From Gnetum montanum (lineage: Eukaryota; Streptophyta; Gnetopsida; Gnetales; Gnetaceae): a stretch of 64,000 bases of DNA. The stretch is from NCBI GenBank assembly GCA_015680685.1, contig MNCI01036292.1:228482-292481 (forward strand), given 5' to 3'. Under the pieces are notes generated by a model that was given only the letters and a program-made list of their open reading frames with translations, searched no databases and was not told the DNA's origin. Positions 1-10,406 of the stretch are shown here, one piece after another. Numbering within the stretch: position 1 is the stretch's first letter; the number at the start of each line of letters is the position of its first letter. The position numbers and the translations under genes were made by a program.

Positions 1-960
1 CATTATTATCCATGGAATGTTTGATGTAAGAGCTTAGCTTTTTATTTTTAGATTCAACTAGACCATTTCCTTGTGGATAGTAATTTGAAGATTAATAGAG
101 TATGATTGATTTCGCTGAAGCCTATCTTATGAACTTGACTAACTAGAAAGCTATGCCATTGTTAGTAACCAATGATTTTGGCATACTAAATCAATTTATA
201 ATGTGCTATAATCACATCATAGGGTGTGCCTGTTTTAAATGCCTTAGCTTCTAGCTATTTGGTAAAGTAGTCAGTAGCTATCAAAAGAAATCTATGCCTT
301 GATTTTGATGGAGTAATAGCTCTTATAAAATCCAATCCCCATCTTTGAAAAGGACTATTTACGATGACTAGTTTCAATGGAGCATTAGCTTTTCTCAACT
401 TTAGCCCATGAAATTGATATATATGGTAAGTCAAAATTTTATCACTCACATCCTTGTACATAGTGGATCAATAAAAAGCATATCTTAATATCTGTTACAT
501 TGTAGTTCTAAGGGATTTTTAGTATAGGCCTTTGTGATTATGGAATTACTTCAATGCACCTTCAATTTTTTTATTTGATGCACATTCCAATAATATACCT
601 TTGAATTCTTTCCTATATAGGGTTCCCTAAGTATATATGTATTTCATGGTTTTGATTATAAAAGCTCTTTCCTTGCCTTTAGAGAGATTCTTGTAAATTC
701 CTCAACTAAAAAGAAACTTAAATATGTCATCATACTAATTAGTGATTTCAAAAAGAGGTAGCACTCCTTGTTCAGATTCTATTATCATCATCCTAGTTAA
801 TCCCATATTCTTAATTGTTTTGCAAGTTTTCAAAGTGAAAATAAATTGTTAAAGTTTGATTATCCAACTAACCCTCTTAAGTCCAATTTCTTTTTATGAT
901 AGGATTTTTCTAGGTTCACAAATTAATATCCTTCTATGTTTTCTTCAACCTTAGTTTAGG
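1..960 (-). pseudogene. Ty3/gypsy pol relic (RNase H-integrase linker and integrase)
   Basis: On the minus strand the frames, with several shifts and stops, read as the end of a Ty3/gypsy polyprotein. Positions 960-600 resemble the linker between RNase H and integrase (the LYRKEFKGILLECAS stretch). Positions 255-461 hold the integrase zinc-finger end and core (TMYKD, then RWGLDFI and ATDYFTK). Near 1-70 the frame YYPQGNGLVES carries the region of the third catalytic acidic residue. One zinc-finger cysteine appears to be tyrosine. No LTR is visible and the relic runs off the window start. The lineage within Ty3/gypsy was not resolved. It is inactive as it stands. Confidence 0.8.
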
Positions 961-999
961 AGTAGTGGGTCTATCCAACTTCTTTTGCTCAACCATTAC

Positions 1000-1680
1000 A
1001 ATGAATCCTGGCTCCTCCCCCATTGATAGAGGCTAAAGAATTGGCTTCAGCAATGGTTTAGAATCCCACTTTGCTGAAACCTAGTCCACTAGAGTTAGAA
1101 CTTAAAACTCCACTTCAGATGATGCAACTAGAGGGGTTTCCTCGACATCCATGAATCCATAAGTGATGATGAGTGTCTCCTTGGACTCCTCACCTACACA
1201 ACCATCTCACCCATGCTAGGTGAAGGGGAGGGGCAAGGAAGTTGGTGGGTGGGGAATTGGAGCTGCCATAGCATTCTGTATTATGGGAGGTTCAATGACC
1301 TATTTCTTTTTAGAGCTAATGTAAGTCCACCCATCATTTTGAACCCTTCAAGTTTGTCGGTTTCCTTTTTTGCAAGTGATAATTCTTTGTGGGATGATTC
1401 TTTTCTTCACAAATGCCACAAGCCTTGGGTTGCATGGTTTTGGCCAATTTAGAGGGCAACACTTGAATATTCTCATATTCCACCCCAAAACCTCCTTCCC
1501 AGATGACAAGTCGAAGGTGACCTCTTTTAGGATGTCAACTGGGGAGAGTGACTACCACACAAAAAATCTAATAAAACCATTTCATTCCTTGTTTTTGGTG
1601 AATTTATCAAATGTGATGAACTCACCAAAGAAACCAACAAGTGTGCATAAGAAATTTGAAGTCCAAAACTACCATAATAC
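1000..1680 (-). pseudogene. LINE ORF1 relic (nucleic-acid-binding protein)
   Basis: Around 1655-1590 the minus strand encodes LVGFFGEFITFDKFT, nearly the same motif as in ORF1 of LINE copy B (about 32850). The surrounding sequence also resembles the ORF1 part of LINE copy A (24390-24580). In plant L1 elements this domain (DUF4283-type) belongs to the ORF1 protein that binds element RNA. Frames are broken and no adjacent endonuclease or reverse transcriptase is seen, so this is an isolated, older fragment. Confidence 0.6.
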
Positions 1681-2499
1681 CCCTAAACTCAGACCCAAAC
1701 CATCACATGTAAGAATTAACTTTGTTAGTTGGGTTGTTGCTAAGTTAGATGACTATGAATATGCTTCCAATTTTTGTTATTTTGATACCTACACTTTAGA
1801 TGCATAGTGTGTGAGATGTTAATGATTATATTCACTTTTTTTTGCTACATTCTTGGGTCCTTTTCATTATAATTTTATTTTTTATGATTTTTTTATGTAA
1901 ATTAGTTGTTGTCTCTGTTGGTCTAAATGTGAAGGGAACATAAATTTTTTATGATTGATTCATTGTTTGAAAAATTTCAGCCTTGCATTTTAAGTAATCT
2001 TTTCAGTGGTTTAGGTGTTAGCTCTTGCTCTCTTGCATTGGTGTTAGAATGAGATCACTTTTGATGTACTATTAACATGTAACTAGTTCTAATTTTTTAT
2101 TAACATCAACAGCACTAAAAAGCAAATTCTTTGAAGCAAGAAGGAAAAAAGATGCATCAACACAAAGGAAATTAAAATCTATACATAAGCCTATATTTGA
2201 TATGCACTGGATTTAGATTAGGCATGCAAGAAAACATTTGTGTAAAAAGGAAATTTATAGCCTATTTTATTTTATTCTATTTTCTTTTTCTAACAAAGCA
2301 TAGGTTGTGTTTTCTGATAATAGGATACATTTGAGGAAATGTGAAAAAAGCCATAAAAATAGGATTCTACCAAATAGAAATCATTATAATTCAAGAACAA
2401 AAATTTATTTTTGAGGAAATATAAAGTTAAATTGCATGCGATCATTGTTTGAAATGGAAATAAAAAAATAAAATTATCAAAGTAATAAGTGTATTCCAA
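1681..2499. other. AT-rich stretch without a gene
   Basis: No open frame here resembles a known domain. A short part near 2010-2070 is weakly similar to the sequence at 56490-56530, next to repeat family R, so the stretch may be a very old copy of that repeat. Confidence 0.5.
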
Positions 2500-2700
2500 T
2501 TCAAGCTTAACTTTCATGATAGTAACATGGTATGAAACTATTCCAAACTTTCCAACTTAATTTCCAACCTCTTTTGACAAAGGATCTTTTAACAATGATT
2601 TGGAACTTGGCAACCCTCTAAATAAAGCTAAGGATCAATATACATAACCTATTTTTATTATAATGAGTACTCAATGGACCCTTTTTGTAGAACCTCCTAT
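2500..2700 (+). repeat. Repeat family R, diverged fragment
   Basis: The sequence follows, with gaps, the 3' part of repeat R at 31640-31900 and 58400-58660. Shared blocks include an AACATGGTAT block, a CAAAGGA block and the AATGAGTACTCAATG block. It is non-coding. The superfamily is unknown. Confidence 0.5.
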
Positions 2701-3079
2701 AGCTAAACTTTAAAGATTTCATGCAATTCTTTATTTCCAAACCCTTTCAGCATGGTGTTAGACTTTGACTAGCAATAAGTATGTGTTGCATTCATCATAT
2801 TGGCGGGTTGATTATAGATACTACATTACCTTATATCTTCAAGCATCTCAACAAGTTGTTAACAAGAAATTAGTTTATTATTCTTCATGATTAGGAGAAT
2901 TGATGCATCAATTACATGTTGCCTATCATTTTCAAGTACCATGATAGCTTGTGAAAATTTAATAGCAATAGTAATATGTTGAAGTCATTTCTTATAATCT
3001 TACATTACACAAATCAACTTTTACTATATTAGTATACAAGCAACAATCTAACAAACACAAGAAAAGTCAATAACACTCA

Positions 3080-5278
3080 TGTTTTGTTTTTTGTTTTTTC
3101 AAAAAAGGTCAGTATAGATTAAATAGGAAAAGAAATATGTATAATCGAAGGGGTAGGGTAGGACAACCCTCCCTAGCACAAATGGTGCCAAAGTTCCAAA
3201 AAGGGAATTTGAAAGGGTGGAACATCCCTTGATCAATACAAGGGAGGGATACCTCTGAAAGATAGCAAACCACAATGAGGAGGTAGTTACCCCCCATGCC
3301 TACATACTATTAAATGCCCATCAAAAAGTAGAGGCCCACTCAAGTGGCATCCATTGTAGAGAGATTTATCCTACCAGGCTAGCTAGGAAACTAGCTAGAG
3401 AGGACACAATCATAACCAAAAATAGCATAGGATCTAGATAGGATAAACAAAACCCCAAAAAACCCATAGAACCCCTTCCATCATGGTGGGATGGCTACAA
3501 ACAACCACACTTGGGTTGCACCTAGGAGTGGATCCTATCAAGGACCTTCCATTGATGCTGGAAGGTCATAAAGGTGGTAGTCTCCTAGAATTTTAAGAAC
3601 CCCTCTTCCTTCCTTTGCCAATCCATAGGGAGCTTATTCTTTGTCTTATTCAGGTGGAATTCCAACACAATAACATGAATGTAATAGCATAGTGTGGTCC
3701 ACATGACACTCTTCTTGATGTTTATGATCACATAATGGCAATGCCCATCTTGGAGCTAGTGCCTTGCATTCAATTCATGTACCCAATACAACTAAGCCTT
3801 CATTTTTTGTTCTTCCAGGAGAGTCCAAATGCTTCATTCCTCTACCTCTTCTACTTGGATCTTTCTTTGTTCCTCCTTCCTAAGAATTTCCATCTTGATC
3901 TTCCACCTCAGCTCATTCTTCCTTTATTTCCACATGATGGTGTCTCACCACTCTTGTTGTTGGCATTGCTCCTCGGCTTCCTTCCTACATTGAAGTTGTT
4001 CCACATGGGCCCTAGCTTAAACCTTCAAGTCTTGTGGTAGAATTACCATCTCCCACCACACCCTCTCCTCCTCACAAGCCCTAGCTTTAATATCTGCCAT
4101 CATTTAGTAGATTTTCTCTTCAAAGTTAGCCAGTATCACCCGATGTAGGATCTTGATCTTTAGAAAGGCCAACTCAACCACACCCTAGCAGGGGGTAGAG
4201 GATGACTCACTAGAAAGACCCAGCCCAAGGGTAGAAGAAGAGAAAGCCCCCTCCAAGGGATGTCACCTACCATACACACGAGTAAATTGCACTAGTTGGA
4301 TTGATGGGAGGATGGGCTATGCAACCTACCATAGTGCTAGGATGAGTCCAAAGTGCCACCTCCTCTACTCATAGTGCAATGATGCCAGAAAAAACTTAGG
4401 GATGTTCACTAGCCTTGCTATATGCATGCATCACAGGAAGGAAAAATGAGCCCCCTAAAACTTCCATATATTTATTTATTGCACAAAATAGTAGTCAAAA
4501 ATCTCTGCTCCCTCTTATCATAAGAAAGGTAGCGCTAACCATTGCACTTGCCCACTAGCAGTTTTTGGGATAGTACCTAGGAAGAAGCCCTTGGCATCAT
4601 TAACCCCTTCCCAATCAATAAGAAAACCTTGCTTGCCATCGGCACCCCAAGGTAGTCCCCCAAAGTCACCTCAGTTAGACTGATGTAAATCCCATGAAAC
4701 ATTGTGGACTCCCCCTGTCATTTCTTGTAGAAATTTTTTTTGGAAATTTTAGTTCACCCACCAACAATAAAAGAAGGTCCACCCATCCCATTTATGTCAC
4801 CATATCCCATAATGCATGAATCTAGAAAAAAAATTCTACCTTATATTCATATGATGAGGTAACACGCATCATCGCTAAGGCTTCAATTCACAATCTATGC
4901 ACCAAGAAAGTCATATGCAAGGGGATCGAAAAATATTAGTGTTCCAAACCTACAATAAGATTTCATTGTATCCATGACAATAATAAAAAGGTAAGGAGGG
5001 AGAGGTTGAGCTTGATGTAATCCCTTGGTAGGGGAGGAAACCCCTCAAAGTCATCTGAATAGATCAATGGGGTAGGCACTAGTTTTTCTAAGATTAATGT
5101 AGAGATCAACAAAATGCAAATGAATCACTTTCATGATCATGACATCCTAGAGGGAATTCTATTGAATTATGTCATAAGCTTTGGAAATATCCTTCTTGAT
5201 GCACATGATAGGGAGCTTAGCCTATTGGATGAATAGCATGAATTCCTATAAAATAAATATTTGGTCTTGAATGAACAT
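3080..5278 (-). mobile_element. LINE copy A, 3' half (L1-type)
   Basis: This is the downstream half of an L1-type non-LTR retrotransposon on the minus strand. Its other half is at 22185-24985; element 1 was inserted between them, inside the reverse transcriptase. Positions 5270-5160 read IQDQ followed by IKKDISKAYD, the conserved region around the first catalytic Asp of LINE reverse transcriptase. Positions 4180-3830 give a Glu/Lys/Gln-rich, coiled-coil-like frame. Positions 3700-3110 match LINE fragment C (53250-53785). T-rich sequence at 3080-3105 is a decayed poly(A) tail and marks the 3' end. Many stops and frameshifts make it inactive. Confidence 0.8.
5274..5278. repeat. Target-site duplication of element 1, left copy (AACAT)
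   Basis: AACAT immediately precedes the TG of the left LTR and is repeated exactly after the CA of the right LTR. Confidence 0.9.
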
Positions 5279-5967
5279 TGTAACAATGGAAAACGGTGAT
5301 CACTGGAAATATCAAGCAGAGTTCTGTGTACACAATTCCAACCCCAGATTCGTGCAAGGGCCGTGATGGGGAAAATGAATCCAAAGTGCCCTGAATGGCC
5401 TTGTCGATCAAATAGGAACTTACTTAATCTATAAAATTTTGTAATAACTGGACGATAAGATGGCGATTTCAATGAGGAGATATGATCTCGTTAACATTAA
5501 AGGTAATGAGAGTGATGTAAATGATTCAAAGAGATTGCAAAATCTATGTATATAGGATGCAATAAATTGGATTTAGAGAGTGTGCAATCCCAAGATCTGA
5601 GATTTAGATTATAAATAAAATATGTTGGATACAATGATTACAAGCAGGCTTCGATTTAGACGAAACACATGTCAAGAACAGGAAAGCTATTCAAAGATGA
5701 AACAAGCAAAGGCTGATCTACCTTGTTCTAGCCAATTTGGGTGTAAGGGAGTCAGACTCGAAGCAGAATGTTCACTAACTAGTAGTTTCTGATCAAAATC
5801 TCTTGTCAGTCACCTTCGATGTTCTTACAACTACTGATTCTCTCTCATTCTCTTGCCAATCTTCGCCAAAACTTGTCAACAATTGCCAATGAAAAAGAAT
5901 TTCTCAAGGAGAAAATTTGCCAACAGAGAGAAATTTTTTCCCCCCCTTTGATTGTTGTCAACTAGAA

Positions 5968-5977
5968 TATTTATAAG
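5968..5977 (-). promoter_or_regulatory. TATA-like box in the element 1 LTR
   Basis: CTTATAAATA on the minus strand is the best core-promoter candidate in this LTR. The matching site in the right LTR, the one that would drive the element's transcript, is at about 21655-21664. Confidence 0.5.
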
Positions 5978-6080
5978 ATTAGGGTTAGGAGAAAAATGCG
6001 GTTTAGATGACGCGTGTCCTGAACCTACAAAATTCCGTTGACTTGATGCATTTCTGTTTGAAGCTTCCAGCGCTACGCTT

Positions 6081-6102
6081 CATTACGCTTTGAAGCGTAA
6101 TG
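6081..6102. repeat. Perfect 10-bp hairpin in the element 1 LTR
   Basis: CATTACGCTT, a 2-nt loop, then AAGCGTAATG form an exact inverted repeat. The equivalent site in the right LTR (around 21765-21790) has lost the symmetry, mainly through C-to-T type changes. Confidence 0.75.
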
Positions 6103-6498
6103 TGTCATAATCTACCTTTGCTAGAACTTTGGCAACAAACTGTTCTACGGTTACATTGTAATATGCTGAAGAGCGTATTGTGACGTAAGAACTGCTAATG
6201 CCTGAATTGCATTATTTCCATCAATTATCTACTTGATTTATGCTATGTTATGCTACATTACGCTACATAGCATAACTTGGTGTAACATAGCGAACTTGCA
6301 AAAAAATGAAGTGTTTTCGCTGTGCTTCCCTTGTTTCTGTTTAGTATTTCTGAGATTTATTACACTACACTACGTAATGTAGCGTAATAGGCCCTTAGCC
6401 AAAAAGGGAACTTGCTGAGCTATGACTTGTTACAAATCCTTTCCTGAGTCACAAGATTTTGCTGAACCATTGAGGCTTCAAAATTTCATGGTGTTTCA

Positions 6499-6515
6499 AT
6501 GGCCCATCTTTGTTG
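6499..6515 (-). promoter_or_regulatory. Polypurine tract of element 1
   Basis: Read on the minus strand, CAACAAAGATGGGCCAT directly abuts the LTR. The same position in element 3 (47572-47588) reads CAACAAAGAGGGGCCAT. This is the expected place and composition for the plus-strand primer of reverse transcription. Confidence 0.7.
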
Positions 6516-7680
6516 ACGTTTAGAGAGCTTACCCGAAAGACATTGATAAAGAATATGAAACACCAGAGAGGTAAAGACATCAACAACGTTCGTTGGAAAC
6601 TACTTAAATGTTGCTCTGTCAACCTGAAAGTGCAAAGATAGGAGGAGGAGAGAGCTTAAAGAAGTGAGAGGAGGGAGGTTTGGGGAAGACTCAAGCATGT
6701 GAACAGGAAAATTTCGCAAACATGCTATCAGGCGTCTTTTTGCGGGTGTTTTCCCAAGGGGTTGCATTGCTATACTGCATATGAAGGGCTTGCATGGATG
6801 AGTTGTGTTATACTCGTAAGGCCTGGATGATCTTTTTTACATCCATTTTTCCTAGCTTTGCCCATTTTTTTTTAAGAAGGATGCTTTCCATGAGGTGAGT
6901 TGCATTACACCAATCCATGGATGACTATCACATGCGAAAGACTGCCTATATGCTCACGTTCTGTACAACTAGGAGGGAAGGATAAAGATAGTTGTAGGGA
7001 CATAGGAAGGAGAAAGTGAAGTAGGTTATTTGACAGCGGGGAAAAGGAAAGGATCTGCACTCTCAAGTAGTCATGCTAGTTTGAGCAACCACCTCAGAAC
7101 GCTGTGAAGCCTCGCCTTCTAGTGAGTGCATTCTTGAACAACACTCTCGTAGCAAGTAACTTGCAAAACGTAACAGAGAAAATAAAGCAAAAGCAATCAT
7201 CCTAATCACTAGGGAGGCTATTGAAACAAGTGTCATCCAAAGTGAAGAGAAGAGCTCAGGCCATGAAGAAGGGACCGTAGTAAGAAAGAAAGGGTCCCTT
7301 TGTTGATGCCGCAGTTTAGGAAGTCACCATCGAGAGCCAGATTCATCTTGCTCAAACAACTGCGCAAAGAACTAGTCAGATGAATCTACTAAGCTAGAGT
7401 CTGGTGGTGGCGACGGGTGGAGACCACCGAGGCTATGGATGGCCATAGCTTCCTTGGGGTCCCAAGCGGTGAAATTGACCTGAGGAGTTGCAACTACAGA
7501 GTGGCTATCATAGCAACATCTCTAAGGGGTTAATAGTATGCCTTTCGGCATATCTGAGGAATCAGTAGAATGTCGGTAGGGTAGTGGCGTTGTGTCTGTT
7601 CCAACGTCCTACCCATTTTGTCTGGTAGGGATGCAGTGCAAGAATGATCACGCTCGCTTGCTTCATGGAATTCCTACTGG
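6516..7680 (-). other. Element 1 3' untranslated region
   Basis: This non-coding part between the repeat-bearing spacer and the polypurine tract is partly similar to 47590-48700 in element 3, so it belongs to the element and not to a nested insertion. No protein domain was found in it. Confidence 0.6.
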
Positions 7681-7684
7681 TAGG

Positions 7685-8060
7685 TTTCAGTTTTAAGTCC
7701 TAGTAGACTGTTGTTCTTGGTTTCAAGTCTCAGCAGACTGTGGTCCCGGTTTAAAGTCTAGGCAGACTGAAGAGTGCTAGTTTCACATCATAGCGGATGG
7801 TGGAAGAGCTAATCTATGGTCCTAGTAGACTATTCTGTGGGAGTCAGTTTTGTGTCGTGACCCAAGGACAAGTCTATGCTAGTTTAGCATCTTAGTAGAT
7901 GGATGCTTACCTCACCAGTTTCATGTCATGGAGGGTAGTCAGAAACTTTTCTAGTTTAGCATCATGGCAGACAAATGCAAGAAATTTTAGTTTTATGTCA
8001 TAGCAAACGTGTACAACATTGCCATTTTTACGTCATAGCGGATGTTTGTTACCTTGCATT
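7685..8060 (-). repeat. Degenerate tandem repeats in the element 1 3' UTR
   Basis: About ten loosely spaced copies of a word of the form AGTTTnAnGTCnTAGnAGAC follow one another at roughly 35-50 bp intervals. The same word occurs at about 11650-11680 and at 48770-49020 in element 3. Tat-lineage elements are known for variable tandem repeats in their 3' untranslated regions, and this array fits that habit. Confidence 0.65.
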
Positions 8061-8149
8061 GGAGCCAAGTCAACCTCTAGATGTGGTACCACTTTAGGTA
8101 CATATGGTTCACAGGATTTGGAAGTTCGTTGCTGTCAATGTTTGCTAGT

Positions 8150-9140
8150 TTGAATGCTTCTTTGTCATATGTGTCAATGACCAAGAAGGGGCCTTCCTAG
8201 CTTGTAAAGAATTTGCCCACTGGTTCACAAATGTCCTTGAGAACCAAGTCTCCTTTCTTGATCGGTTGCTGATGCAAGTTGTGATGATGCTTCTGTTTCT
8301 GCCTGTCTTGATACCTTTTGATGTTGTCGAGCGTCTGGATGCATTTCTCCTCTACTGAGTCTAAATCCACGATCCTGGACTCATTGTATTGAGTCTCATT
8401 TATAACCATGGAGAGGACCATCTGTAGTGAGGGAACATGTAGTTCCAAGGGCAACAACACTTTAGATCTGTAGACAAGGCTATAGGGTGTCCTATCGGTA
8501 GTTTTTCTACATGTCGTATGATAGGCCCATAGCACATAGAGGATTTTTTCATGCCATCATTTTTTGTTGCTGCTGAGCATTTTTTTAGTAAGTTGATGAC
8601 CACCTTATTTGTTGCTTTTTCTTGACCATTTTCTTGCAGGTAATAGGGTGAAGAAAAATATTTCTTAATACCAAGGTTACTACAGAAAGATTTGGTTTCA
8701 GCACTACTAAATTGTGGCCCGTTGTTGGTTACAATAGTCATGGGAAGCCCAAACCTAGTTACAATATTGTCTAAGATAAAATGGCAAACCTGTTGAGATG
8801 TAATCTTTCATAGGGGAATAGCCTCGACCCACTTTGTGAAATACTTGGCGGTGGTGATGATGAATCTATGTCCTGCGGAAGACTTAGGCATGATGGGACC
8901 TATGATGTCTAGTCCCCATCATTGAAATGGCCAAGTGATCTATGTAGTATGTAATTCAGTTGGTGACACATGTATTAGATTTGTGTAACGTTGGCATGTG
9001 TCACATGTCTTAACCTTGTTCAAGCAATCTCATTCCATGTATGGCCAGTAATATCCTAAACATCTGATTTTAGCAGCCATGGCTCATGGGGCTATTTGTC
9101 CTCGACACAGCCCTTCATGGACTTCGCTAACTATTCTTTG
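8150..9140 (-). pseudogene. Integrase of element 1
   Basis: This domain inserts the retrotransposon DNA copy into chromosomes. Positions 9130-8990 give the N-terminal zinc finger (HEG, then GYYWP and CDTCQ). Positions 8930-8830 give GLDIIGPIMP and YFTKWVEAIPL of the core, with the first acidic residue present. At 8724-8726 the second catalytic Asp is Asn (VTNNGPQF instead of TDNG), and around 8620-8640 the third catalytic Glu appears as Lys (NGQEKATNK). The C-terminal part runs to about 8197. Stops and a frameshift near 8400-8535 break the frame. The Asp-to-Asn and Glu-to-Lys changes are both G-to-A on the coding strand. Confidence 0.88.
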
Positions 9141-9251
9141 TGCTTGGTCATTATTAACGTAGGTTAACAATACTCCATCAAACGAGCATCTACATAGGGT
9201 ACTGTCTCTGATGATGATGTATTGTCTAGCATGCTTGCGAACTGCATCTTT

Positions 9252-9797
9252 TTATGCAGGTGTTAACTCATGCGATGGTTCGCCATGCAGAAGGTAGGCT
9301 TTAATGTTATCATACCATTCTGGTATTCCACCCATGCTTAGAGAAGAAATTTGCACCACTTGAATGACAGGCTCTGTACATTCCTTCATTAAAGCAAGCC
9401 AGGTCATAAACAAGTGTGGTGGCATGTTTAAAGCTAGTGTGGCTAGTGCATAAGCTACAACGTTTTTAGTACGTGCCATGTGTTGGACATCGGTTGTCGT
9501 GAATTGCCTCAGGATATTTTTAGCCATATCGCAATTGGGCTATAGATGCATAGCTTTGCAAGGGTAGACCCCTGTGATTTGATTGATGATGAGCATCAAA
9601 TCACCTCGGATTGCTAGGTGTTGAACGTTAAGTTCTCTGGCTGTTAACAATCCCCTGAGGAGCCCCTTGTACTCTTTCACATTGTTCATACAAGGAAATG
9701 CCAGGTGGTAAGCCAATGGATGAACATCTTCAAGGGAGAGCGTAATGACGGTGGCAGCACTGCCACCTCTGGTGGTCAAAGCTCCATCAAAGTACAA
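9252..9797 (-). pseudogene. Second (archaeal-type) RNase H of element 1
   Basis: The frame begins MYFDGA and continues with FPCMNNVKEYKGLLRGL and GDLMLIINQITG, the arrangement of the extra RNase H that Tat-lineage elements carry after their ordinary RNase H. A stop near 9537 separates it from the following frame, which carries an ARTKNVVAYALATLAL segment and the linker to integrase. The acidic residues in FDGA, KEYK and GDL are at the expected active-site positions. It probably helps remove the RNA strand during reverse transcription. This domain is the strongest lineage marker in the element. Confidence 0.85.
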
Positions 9798-10052
9798 CGT
9801 CGCTTCGAGGCCTATCGATACAAGGCTTAAACTATGTATCTATTCATCAAGAAACTTGGGCTCAATCATGGCTTGATCATTAACAGGTGATGTTGCAAGT
9901 TGGTCAGCTATCGCTTGGCCTTTTGTGGAAGATTAACCAACGTAGCACAAGTTGAACTCTGCTAGGATGGCTTCCCAGCGAGCTATCCTACTGCTTTCAT
10001 ATAAATTATTTGTGATGGCCCATAGAATTTTATTTTTTAAAATTATATTGAC

Positions 10053-10406
10053 CTAGCTATGAAAAAGATAGTTCCTGCATTTTTTTAGTGCAAACACCAA
10101 TGCTAAACAGTTATGCCCTACTTCATTGTACCATGTTTCATACGCAAATAAAGCATGACTTAGATAGTAAATAGGAAATTCTGAGCCTTTGTCCTTTCTT
10201 TGGCACAATAATGCAGCTATAGAAACCTCTGAGCTTGCTAGGTATACGTAGAAAGGCTGATCCCTTTGTGGTGGAAAAACCGTTGGCAAATGTAACAGCT
10301 CTTTCTTCATATCGTCAAACGCACATTGGCAATTCTCGGTCCATTCGAAGTTAACCCCTTTCTTGAGAAAATGTTGCATGGGATGTAACTTTTCTGTTAA
10401 TGTCAA
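10053..10406 (-). pseudogene. RNase H (first, Ty3-type) of element 1
   Basis: The frame reads HPMQHFLKKGVNFEWTENCQ, then PFYVYLASSEVSIAALLCQ and IYYLSHALFAYETWYNEVG, the usual sequence after Ty3/gypsy reverse transcriptase. The Asp expected in the YVYLAS segment is Ala here, so activity is doubtful. It follows the reverse transcriptase thumb (10407-10627) and is followed after about 250 bp by the second RNase H. Confidence 0.85.

Larger units (their letters stand above)
5279..6498 (-). repeat. Element 1 left LTR (3' LTR)
   Basis: It begins TGTAACAATGG and ends GGTGTTTCA. It aligns along its length with 20959-22184, with scattered substitutions. The minus strand carries a TATA-like box (CTTATAAATA) at 5968-5977. 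Its internal part (6060-6395) is full of short palindromic words built from GCTAC/GTAGC and CATTACGC. Confidence 0.92.

Noticed and set aside
3735-4040. Open frame of 101 codons on the plus strand, Leu/Phe/Pro-rich
   Set aside because: It is the reverse of the coiled-coil-like LINE frame on the minus strand; the hydrophobic composition is what the complement of Glu/Lys codons gives.
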